Below, one piece after another: positions 8,158 through 14,791 of a stretch of DNA of 33,109 bases. The DNA comes from Schleiferiaceae bacterium (lineage in GTDB: Bacteria > Bacteroidota > Bacteroidia > Flavobacteriales > Schleiferiaceae): positions 1-33,109 of the forward strand of contig JAURGG010000010.1 in NCBI GenBank assembly GCA_030833905.1. The letters run 5' to 3'. Below the pieces are notes generated by a model. The model did not search any database and had not been told where the DNA came from. It was given only the letters and a program-made list of their open reading frames with translations. Both the position numbers and the translations under genes were made by a program. Numbering within the stretch: position 1 is the stretch's first letter; every line of letters begins with the position of its first letter.

Positions 8158-8715
8158 ATGAATCCCTTCTTTGCCCCCTTAAGCAGCAAGTCAGACCGCA
8201 TCCTTGGCGCGGCGCTCGACCTATTTAGTACGCAGGGCTTCCACGGAACCAGCATGCAGCAAATCGCCACCGCAGCCGGGGTGTCAAAGGGCCTACTCTT
8301 TCACCACTTTGCTGACAAAGCGAGGCTTCTCGACGCCCTAGTCGACGCCCTCCAGCAGCACCTTGCGCCGCAGACCACGATGGCTGTCGCCGCCACTCCA
8401 TCTGAATCCTTTCGTGTCATTATTGATCAGGTATTCCATCACTTGCAGCAGGCACAGCCGCTTGTCAAGCTCCTGGTTCCGCTCGCTATTCACATGGGCG
8501 GAACCGAGACCTTTCACCAACTCATGACCCAAAAAATGCTGGGCATTCAGGCATACCTAGCGAAGCTTTTTGCCCAAATGGGCATAGCCGACCCCCAACT
8601 TGAAGCCCAGCAGCTCGCCCTGCTTCTCGACGGACTACAGCTGCGCATCGCCATTAATCCGCAGTACGCGCCCGTGAACGAAATCAAAGCCGCCGTGTTG
8701 GCTAAGTACCTATGA
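8158..8715 (+). CDS. TetR/AcrR-family transcriptional regulator
   Basis: A 185-residue one-component repressor. The N-terminal helix-turn-helix spans about residues 12-58 (RILGAALDLFSTQGFHGTSMQQIATAAGVSKGLLFHHFADKARLL read in pieces: ILGAALDLFSTQGF, TSMQQIATAAGVSKG, LLFHHFADKARLL). The C-terminal all-helical part is the ligand-binding and dimerisation domain; its ligand cannot be read from sequence. It is the first gene of a five-gene operon and its stop codon overlaps the next start (ATGA, 8712-8715). The palindromes upstream are the likely operator, so it probably controls its own operon and perhaps the divergent bacilliredoxin gene. Confidence 0.92.
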   Translation: MNPFFAPLSSKSDRILGAALDLFSTQGFHGTSMQQIATAAGVSKGLLFHHFADKARLLDALVDALQQHLAPQTTMAVAATPSESFRVIIDQVFHHLQQAQPLVKLLVPLAIHMGGTETFHQLMTQKMLGIQAYLAKLFAQMGIADPQLEAQQLALLLDGLQLRIAINPQYAPVNEIKAAVLAKYL

Positions 8716-9461
8716 AACGCTTTCTGCTCTTGGGGCTCGTCGCCCTTCTGCCACTGACCTCGGTCACTGCCCAAAATCCGACCGAAATCCTCAGCAAAGC
8801 CGAGAAATCCGCCATCGGAACCTCGAGCTACAGCGAGCTTTCGATGTCGGCGAAGCGCGCTCGATACACCCGCGAGCTCGACATCAAGTCCTGGACCCAC
8901 ACCAACAAGTACGCCCTGATCGTGGTCACCGGCCCCGAACGCGACCGCGGCACCCGCTACCTGCGGGCCGACAAGCAGATGTACAGCTTTGTTCCGCGCA
9001 CCGGAAAAGTCGTGAAGCTGCCCCAGAGCATGCTGATGGCCGGTGGCTTTATGGGCACCGACGCCTCGATGGACAACCTGCTGGGCCAGGCCTCACTCGC
9101 CAAAGACTTTACTCACGAGTACCTCGGAACCGAGACCGTCAACAGCCTACCCTGCCACAAAATCAAGTGCACTCCCAAACCGGGGGTTCCGGTGGCGGCT
9201 GACGCGGTCGTCGCCTGGGTGCACACCGGCGACAAGGGCTGGGTCCGCCTCAGCTTTCAAAGCACGCGCAACGGCGAACTTCAGCGCATGGACGCCCTGG
9301 AATTCGGCCGAATGGACGGCGTACAAATGCCCGTCAAGCTTCAGTTCAGCACCCAAGGCGGCAAGCAAACCACCCTGATGACCGTCAAGGTCTGGAAGAA
9401 GCAGCCCCAGCTCAGCCCTGCCTGGTTTACGCCCGAGCGGCTTGAACAGACGCAGCCATGA
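8712..9461 (+). CDS. LolA-like outer-membrane lipoprotein-sorting protein
   Basis: A 249-residue exported protein with a signal peptide (1-20, ending SVTAQ) but no lipobox. The body resembles LolA-like proteins annotated as outer membrane lipoprotein-sorting proteins: an opening helix (NPTEILSKAEKSAIG), then antiparallel strands with ALIVVTGPERDRGTRYLRADKQMYSFVPRTGKVVKLP and the Met-Gly rich SMLMAGGFMGTDASMDNLLG. Such domains form a half-barrel that carries lipid or lipoprotein acyl chains. It is translationally coupled by ATGA overlaps to TetR upstream and an FtsX-type permease downstream, pointing to a periplasmic carrier served by the ABC transporter of the same operon. Family resemblance is good; its cargo is unknown. 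Confidence 0.85.
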   Translation: MKRFLLLGLVALLPLTSVTAQNPTEILSKAEKSAIGTSSYSELSMSAKRARYTRELDIKSWTHTNKYALIVVTGPERDRGTRYLRADKQMYSFVPRTGKVVKLPQSMLMAGGFMGTDASMDNLLGQASLAKDFTHEYLGTETVNSLPCHKIKCTPKPGVPVAADAVVAWVHTGDKGWVRLSFQSTRNGELQRMDALEFGRMDGVQMPVKLQFSTQGGKQTTLMTVKVWKKQPQLSPAWFTPERLEQTQP

Positions 9462-10675
9462 CCTTGGTTCGCCTCGCTCTTCGCCTCGCCTGGCGCAACC
9501 TCGGGCGTAACCGCCGCCGCTCGCTCATCACCGGGGCCGCCATCGCCTTTGCCCTCTTTTTTGCCATCATCATGCGTTCGCTGCAGCTGGGGGTCTACAA
9601 CCACATGGTGGCGACGGTGGTCGGATCCATGAGCGGGTACGTTCAGGTCAGCGACACCGCCTACTGGCCGAGCCAAAACCTCGACTACGCGCTCTACGAA
9701 GACCCTGAATGGCTCGACGAACTGCGCGCCGACCGCGACATTGCCAGCGCCTATCCCCGGCTACAGGGATTCTCGCTGCTGAGCGTGGGCGACCAAAGCG
9801 GCGTCGCCCAATGGGTCGGAATCAGCCCTGAGGAAGTTGACGCTCCACTATGGCAAGCCCGATTGGCGAGCGGAAGCTGGACCGACGCCCCCGGATCCGT
9901 GTGGCTGGGCAAGCGACTCGCAGAGCAGCTCCGCGTATCCGTCGGCGACACCTTAGTGGCCATGGGCCAAGGCTTTCAAGGAAGCATGGCGGGCGCCGCA
10001 TGGGTCGTAGCCGGCACACTGAACATGGGCAACCCCGAACTCGAAAAGCGCAGCGCCGTCGTGGGCCTGGCCGACGCCCAAGAATTCGCCGGAGCCTACG
10101 GAATGTGGAGCTACGTCCAAATCACCCCGCGCAGCACTGAGCTCAGCGCCGACCCCACCGCCGACCTCGGTGCACGCCACCCGCTCGACGGCGCCCACTT
10201 TTTGGGCTGGCAAACCCGAATGCCCGAACTCATTCAGGCGATCCAGGCCGACTCGTCGGGCGGCAAGGTCATTCTGTTCATCCTCTACGTGGTCATCGGA
10301 TTTGGACTCCTCGGAACCATGATCATGCTCGCCAACGAGCGCCAGCGCGAATTCGCCATGCAGCTCGCCATGGGCATGCGCCGCGGACTTTTGGCCGGAA
10401 TCGTGTTTGTCGAAGTCGTGCTTCTCAGCGTGGCGGGCGCCCTAGTCGGCGCATTGCTCGGCCGCATAGCGGTCCTGATCCTGGATCGATTCCCCCTGCG
10501 CCTTCAGGGCGACGTGGCGGCCGCCATGGAACAGCAGGGATGGGAACCTATACTTCCGCCAAGCCTCGACTGGTCCATCACGCTGACGCACGGCGGAATC
10601 ATCGTAGTCATCGCCCTGCTCTCCGCCGCGTGGCCCCTACGCACCGTGTTCAAAACTAGCCCCGTTCACCGATGA
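9458..10675 (+). CDS. ABC transporter permease, FtsX/LolC-E/MacB type (first)
   Basis: A 405-residue inner-membrane permease with the layout of LolC/E and MacB membrane domains. A positively charged N-terminus (RLAWRNLGRNRRRSLITG) leads into TM1 (about 27-40). A large periplasmic domain (about 45-265) follows, then three C-terminal helices starting near ILFILYVVIGFGLLGTMIMLANERQREF, which contains the coupling segment before MQLAMGMRR. It overlaps both neighbours by four bases. FtsX-type transporters do not pass substrate through a central channel; they use ATP for mechanical work on periplasmic proteins or lipoproteins. With the LolA-like gene next door, lipoprotein or lipid extraction is the leading idea. 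Confidence 0.9.
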   Translation: MTLVRLALRLAWRNLGRNRRRSLITGAAIAFALFFAIIMRSLQLGVYNHMVATVVGSMSGYVQVSDTAYWPSQNLDYALYEDPEWLDELRADRDIASAYPRLQGFSLLSVGDQSGVAQWVGISPEEVDAPLWQARLASGSWTDAPGSVWLGKRLAEQLRVSVGDTLVAMGQGFQGSMAGAAWVVAGTLNMGNPELEKRSAVVGLADAQEFAGAYGMWSYVQITPRSTELSADPTADLGARHPLDGAHFLGWQTRMPELIQAIQADSSGGKVILFILYVVIGFGLLGTMIMLANERQREFAMQLAMGMRRGLLAGIVFVEVVLLSVAGALVGALLGRIAVLILDRFPLRLQGDVAAAMEQQGWEPILPPSLDWSITLTHGGIIVVIALLSAAWPLRTVFKTSPVHR

Positions 10676-11910
10676 ACCTCCTCATTCAAATGGCCTGGCG
10701 CAACATCTGGCGCAGCCCCTGGCGCAGCGGCGTGGTCGTCGGATCCATGGCCCTCGGCGTCTGGGCCGGCGTCTTTATGATGGGCCTCGCTCAAGGCGTC
10801 AACGATGCCCGAACTGCGGCCGCCCTCGACGACTACGTCGGCCATGCCCAAATCACCGATTCCAACTTTACCGCCAACCAAGACGTGCAGGCGCTTCTCG
10901 CGCAGCCCGCACAGTGGACCGCAGCCTTGGACGCCAACCCTGAAGTGGAATCCTGGTCCGAGCGACTCGTCCTGATGGCGGTGCTGCAAGCGGGGGCCGC
11001 TTCGGCCCCGGTGCAGATCCTCGCGGTCGATCCCGAACGCGAATCCCGCGTGTTCACGGCACCGCGCAACGTGGTGGAGGGCGAATTGAGTTCCGAAGGA
11101 ATTACCCTCGGTCAAAAGCTCGCCGAACAACTTGGCGCCGGCCTTGGCGACCGTGTCGTGCTCAGCTTTCAGGACGTCCGCGGCGAAATCCACACCGTCC
11201 TTTTTGCCGTCGAAGGCATTTACGACGGAGTCAGCAACCTGATCGAGGGCGTCCAAGTCTATGCCCCGCTCGCTGCGCTCGCTCCCGAAGTTTTGGGCGG
11301 CGACAGCCTCGCCATGGCCCGTGGCGCGGTGCACCAAATTCACTTCCGGGTGCAAAACCTCGACTCGCTCGACGCCACCGTGGCCGCAATTCAGGGGGCT
11401 GTGGCCGAACCCGGTTCCGCCATCGTACGCACCTGGCGCGGAATCAGTCCCGACCTCAGCTACGCCGACGAAGTGCTGGCCCAGTCGCTGCTGCTGTTCA
11501 TGGCCGTCATTCTCTTTGCCATGGCCTTCGGAATCCTCAACACCATGCTCATGGCCATCCTCGAGCGCACCCGCGAACTCGGAATGCTCATGGCCATCGG
11601 GCTCACCCGCCGCAAAATCTTTCGTCTGGTGGTCTGGGAAACGCTGCTCCTCAGCTTCGCCGGAATGCCCATCGGGCTGATCCTGGGCCACGTCACCATC
11701 GCCGTCACGAGCCGAACCGGAATCACCCTCGACGGCGTCGACAAAGGCCTCGCTGAATTCGGACTGCAGTCCACGATTTACCCGGTATCCGTCCCGGAAT
11801 ACTACCTGCCCATCGCGGTCCTCGTGGCCGTCCTCGGATTGCTGTCCTCGCTCTACCCGGCCCGTAAGGCCCTGAAGTTGAACCCCATTGAAAGTATGCG
11901 CGTGCTATGA
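10672..11910 (+). CDS. ABC transporter permease, FtsX/LolC-E/MacB type (second)
   Basis: A 412-residue partner of the preceding permease with the same plan: MAWRNIWRSPWRSG then TM1 (VVVGSMALGVWAGVFMMGLAQG), a periplasmic domain to about residue 265, and three helices (SLLLFMAVILFAMAFGILNTML; ETLLLSFAGMPIGLILGHV; LPIAVLVAVLGLLSSLYPA). The cytoplasmic stretch ERTRELGMLMAIGLTRRKIF and the ending YPARKALKLNPIESMRVL are strong FtsX-family hallmarks. Two different permeases with one ATPase mirror LolC/LolE with LolD. The start codon overlaps the stop of the first permease (10672-10675) and its own stop overlaps the ATPase start (11907-11910). Confidence 0.92.
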   Translation: MNLLIQMAWRNIWRSPWRSGVVVGSMALGVWAGVFMMGLAQGVNDARTAAALDDYVGHAQITDSNFTANQDVQALLAQPAQWTAALDANPEVESWSERLVLMAVLQAGAASAPVQILAVDPERESRVFTAPRNVVEGELSSEGITLGQKLAEQLGAGLGDRVVLSFQDVRGEIHTVLFAVEGIYDGVSNLIEGVQVYAPLAALAPEVLGGDSLAMARGAVHQIHFRVQNLDSLDATVAAIQGAVAEPGSAIVRTWRGISPDLSYADEVLAQSLLLFMAVILFAMAFGILNTMLMAILERTRELGMLMAIGLTRRKIFRLVVWETLLLSFAGMPIGLILGHVTIAVTSRTGITLDGVDKGLAEFGLQSTIYPVSVPEYYLPIAVLVAVLGLLSSLYPARKALKLNPIESMRVL

Positions 11911-12593
11911 GTGCCCCATCCCAACCCCTTTTACGCGTCGACCACGTCGTCAAAACCTACGAATCCTCTGCGGGCCCCGTCCACGCCGTGCAGGGCGTCT
12001 CTCTCGACCTTCAGCGCGGAGCCTTCGCGGCCCTCGTCGGCCCCTCAGGCTGCGGCAAAACCACGCTCCTCAACGCCATCGGCGGCCTCGACCGCGTCAC
12101 TTCAGGCCAAATCTGGATCGACGGAACCGAAATCACCGCCCTCACCGACCGCGAAACCATCGAGTTCCGCCTTCACCGCATCGGCTTCGTCTTTCAGGCC
12201 TACAACCTCGTGCCCGTGCTCAACGCCTGGGAAAACGTCGCCTTTGTCATGGAACTCCAGGGCATCGGAGTCCGCGACCGCCGCGACCGGGCCTTCGAGC
12301 TCCTCGCCGCCGTCGGCCTCACCGGCAAAGAACTTCAGCGCCCCTCGCAACTCTCGGGCGGACAGCAGCAGCGCGTCGCCGTCGCCCGCGCCCTCGCCTC
12401 GCGACCCTCACTCGTCCTGGCCGACGAACCCACGGCCAACCTCGACTCCAAGAGCACCGAAACCCTTCTCGACATCATGCGCGACCTCAACCACCAAGAG
12501 GGCACGACATTCCTTTTCAGCACCCACGACCAGCGCGTCATCAACCGGGCCGAAACCATCTTTCGTCTTGAAGATGGCCAGTTAGCTCGTTAG
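11907..12593 (+). CDS. ABC transporter ATP-binding protein, LolD/MacB type
   Basis: A 228-residue ATPase that powers the two FtsX-type permeases. All nucleotide-binding motifs are intact: Walker A GPSGCGKT (45-52), Q-loop Gln97 in FVFQAYNLVPVLNAWENV, signature LSGGQQQR (149-156), Walker B LVLADEP (169-175), D-loop ANLDS and H-loop His207 in STHD. FQAYNLVPVLNAWENV is typical of the LolD/MacB/FtsE branch. It is the last gene of the operon. Its TAG stop (12591-12593) forms the outer edge of a 14-bp inverted repeat shared with the end of the convergent uvrC gene. Confidence 0.95.
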   Translation: MSAPSQPLLRVDHVVKTYESSAGPVHAVQGVSLDLQRGAFAALVGPSGCGKTTLLNAIGGLDRVTSGQIWIDGTEITALTDRETIEFRLHRIGFVFQAYNLVPVLNAWENVAFVMELQGIGVRDRRDRAFELLAAVGLTGKELQRPSQLSGGQQQRVAVARALASRPSLVLADEPTANLDSKSTETLLDIMRDLNHQEGTTFLFSTHDQRVINRAETIFRLEDGQLAR

Positions 12594-12930
12594 CAAGGTT
12601 AGCTGTTTCTTGTTTCTCGTTACTTGTTTCGCTAATGGACTCCTAGCGCGAAGCGCCACGAGAAACCAGCAACCAGCAACAATTCCGAGTGCCAAACTCG
12701 CAACCGCAAAGATTCTGTCCGGTTATAACCGGATTTTACTTTTTCTCAAAATTCTCGAAACGGCTATATTTCACATAATCAAGTCGTTGCACGAAAAATC
12801 CGTTTGAAGAATACCACCTGCCAAGCATCACCAGAAACAAGTAACCTCCAAGCCGCGTAGCGGCCCTAGCCCCAAAGGGGCCCTAGCGCGCAGCGCCAAA
12901 AGCCAACGAGCCAACGAGCTAACCTTGCTA
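12591..12930. repeat. repeat-rich interval bounded by 14-bp inverted repeats
   Basis: This 340-bp stretch contains no convincing gene. TAGCAAGGTTAGCT (12591-12604) is repeated perfectly inverted at 12917-12930. Each copy begins with the stop codon of the flanking gene, the ABC ATPase on plus and uvrC on minus. Inside are a second inverted pair, GTTACTTGTTTC (12619-12630) and its complement (12834-12845), a terminator (12718-12744), and four mini-hairpins: 12646-12656 (GCGC-GAA-GCGC), 12853-12863 (CCGC-GTA-GCGG), 12869-12881 (GCCCC-AAA-GGGGC) and 12886-12896 (GCGC-GCA-GCGC). No transposase is present. A MITE-like or other non-coding repeat is possible. Confidence 0.6.
12718..12744 (+). terminator. 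intrinsic terminator of the TetR-ABC operon
   Basis: TCCGGTTATAACCGGA (12718-12733) is a perfect 16-base palindrome that can fold as a 6-bp stem with a TATA loop. It is followed by TTTTACTTTTT. The position, 125 bases after the ATPase stop, and the T-rich tail favour a plus-strand terminator. Confidence 0.65.
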
Positions 12931-14727
12931 CGTTTGCCCCAAGGCCAACCGCACCGCATCCGCCTTCTTGGCTCCCACCGCCGCGACCAGGGCTTCGGGC
13001 TTGGCCTTGCGAATGCCCGCCACCGACTTAAAGGTTTCGAGCAGGATTTGCACCGTGGCGGGACCTACCCCGGGAATTCCGTCCAGCGCACTCGAAAGAC
13101 TCGACTTACTGCGGCGCGCACGGTGGTGGGTAATGCCAAAACGGTGCGCCTCGTTGCGGGCCTGCTGCAGCACCTTCAGTGTTTCAGATCGCTTGTCGAG
13201 GTAGAGCGGAACCGGGTCCTCAGGAAAGTACAGCTCCTCAAGGCGCTTGGCAATACCGATCAACGCCACGCGTCCGCGCAGTCCGAGCTCGTCAAACACT
13301 TCGACCGCGGCTGAGAGCTGGCCCTTGCCCCCGTCGATGAGCACCAGCTGTGGAAGCGGAAGCCCCTCGTTCAGGACCCGCGTATAGCGGCGCGAAAGCG
13401 CCTCCTTCATCGTAGCAAAATCGTCGGGCCCTTCGACCGTTTTGACGTTAAAGTGGCGGTACTCTGACTTCGCCGGCTTGCCGTCAATGAACACGACGCA
13501 GGCAGACACCGGATTCGTTCCCTGAATGTTCGAGTTATCAAAGCACTCAATGCGCCGAGGCTCAAAGGGCAGGCGCAAGTCCTTTTGCATCTGGCGCATG
13601 ATGCGGTCGCTGTGGCGCTCAGGGTCCACCAGCTGCACGTTTTTCAGGCGTTCCGCCCGATAGGCGCGGGCGTTGCGCTCCGACAGCTCCACCGCGGCCC
13701 GCTTGTCGCCCCGCTGCGGAACCACCACCTCGACATTGGGCGGAACCACCTCGGGCTCGTGCGACACCAGCACCAACTTGGCCTCACTCGTAAAGCGCTC
13801 GCGAAGCTCCGCCAGCCCCAACGCCATCAACTCAGAATCCGTCTCCTCAAGGCGCTTGCGCAGCTCGAGCGTGAAACTTTGAATCACCGCTCCGTCGCGA
13901 ATGTGCAGCATATTGACATAACCGTATTCCGCGTCGCTCAGCAGCGAAAACACATCCACCGATCCCAAGGCCGGATTCAGCACCGTTGACTTGGATTGGT
14001 AGGCATCGAGGCGCTCCAAGCGCTCCTTGACAAACTGGGCGGCCTCAAACTCTTGGGCCGCCGCGTGGGCCATCATCTGACCAAACAGTCGCTCGCGCGT
14101 TGCCTTCAAATCGCCCCGAAGCAGCTGGCGCGCACCCTGAACGTCGGCCAAGTAGCTACCCTCGTCCTGACGGCCCTCGCACGGAGCCAAACAGCGCTTA
14201 ATGTGAAACTCCAGGCAGGCCCGGTACTTGCCGGACTCAATAGCAGACTGGTCCATCGTCAGCTGGCAGGTCCGCAATGTGAACACTTCTTTGATGATGT
14301 CCAGAACCGTGTACATCATCTTCACCGAGGCATATGGGCCAAAGTATTCTGAACCGTCCTCGATGCGGCGGCGCGTAGCAAAAATTCGCGGGTAGCGCTC
14401 CTTTTTGATGCAGACCCAGGGGTAGGTCTTGCCGTCTTTGAGGTTGATGTTGTAGCGCGGCTGATGCTTCTTAATCAGCGTATTCTCAAGCAGCAGCGCG
14501 TCGAACTCCGTCTCAGTAACGATGGTTTGAATGTCGGCCACCTTGCGCACGAGCATACTAAGTCTGGCGGAATCGTGGCTTTTATGAAAGTACGAACTCA
14601 CCCGCTTCTTCAGGTTCTTGGCCTTGCCGATGTACAAGATCACCCCCTCTTTATCAATGTGGTGGTACACCCCCGGGCGCTCGGGAAGCGTCCGCAGCAG
14701 CGTCTTCAGGTGTTCGCTTAACTCCAC
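12928..14727 (-). CDS. uvrC: UvrABC excinuclease subunit C
   Basis: A 599-residue nucleotide excision repair nuclease that makes both incisions around a lesion marked by UvrA/UvrB. The N-terminal GIY-YIG domain for the 3' cut shows PGVYHHID (18-25) and ILYIGKAKNLKKRVSSYF (from residue 30). A cysteine-bearing middle region (TCQL, CLAPCEG) and the UVR domain (FEAAQFVKERLERL, binds UvrB) follow. The RNase H-like 5' nuclease has FDNSNIQG and LIDGGKGQ, and tandem helix-hairpin-helix motifs end the protein (LDGIPGVGPATVQILLETF). The length is normal. The start codon is GTG at 14727, only a few bases from the -7 box, so the mRNA would be almost leaderless. The C-terminal stop lies in a 14-bp inverted repeat. 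Confidence 0.97.
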   Translation of the reverse strand: MELSEHLKTLLRTLPERPGVYHHIDKEGVILYIGKAKNLKKRVSSYFHKSHDSARLSMLVRKVADIQTIVTETEFDALLLENTLIKKHQPRYNINLKDGKTYPWVCIKKERYPRIFATRRRIEDGSEYFGPYASVKMMYTVLDIIKEVFTLRTCQLTMDQSAIESGKYRACLEFHIKRCLAPCEGRQDEGSYLADVQGARQLLRGDLKATRERLFGQMMAHAAAQEFEAAQFVKERLERLDAYQSKSTVLNPALGSVDVFSLLSDAEYGYVNMLHIRDGAVIQSFTLELRKRLEETDSELMALGLAELRERFTSEAKLVLVSHEPEVVPPNVEVVVPQRGDKRAAVELSERNARAYRAERLKNVQLVDPERHSDRIMRQMQKDLRLPFEPRRIECFDNSNIQGTNPVSACVVFIDGKPAKSEYRHFNVKTVEGPDDFATMKEALSRRYTRVLNEGLPLPQLVLIDGGKGQLSAAVEVFDELGLRGRVALIGIAKRLEELYFPEDPVPLYLDKRSETLKVLQQARNEAHRFGITHHRARRSKSSLSSALDGIPGVGPATVQILLETFKSVAGIRKAKPEALVAAVGAKKADAVRLALGQT

Positions 14728-14731
14728 GGTA

Positions 14732-14739
14732 CAAAACTA
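14732..14739 (-). promoter_or_regulatory. uvrC -7 promoter element
   Basis: TAGTTTTG on the minus strand is a perfect TAnnTTTG match ending five bases before the uvrC GTG, implying a leaderless or near-leaderless transcript. It lies in the tail of the upstream terminator. No -33 box can be separated from the terminator stem. Confidence 0.45.
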
Positions 14740-14743
14740 ACGA

Positions 14744-14771
14744 GCCCCCGGCCGCAAAAGCGGTCGGGGGC
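14744..14771 (-). terminator. terminator hairpin after the T9SS type B surface protein gene
   Basis: A 12-bp stem (14744-14755 with 14760-14771, one G-T pair) closes a four-base loop. The minus-strand tail TCGTTAGTTTTG is only moderately T-rich. It separates the surface-protein gene from uvrC. Confidence 0.7.
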
Positions 14772-14791
14772 CCGAAAATCAAAACCAAAAC

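Noticed and set aside
10666-11691. Long open frame (341 codons) on the minus strand
   Set aside because: It is antisense to the second permease, is rich in His, Gly, Asp and Glu as expected for a complement of GC-rich code, and resembles no family.
11888-12585. Two further long plus-strand frames over the ABC ATPase
   Set aside because: Their products are Arg/Pro- or Ser/Pro-rich frame shadows; the ATPase frame holds every ABC motif.
12610-12807. Possible 65-residue gene in the ABC/uvrC gap
   Set aside because: Its sequence is made of the local repeats, crosses the terminator hairpin, and has no promoter or family resemblance.
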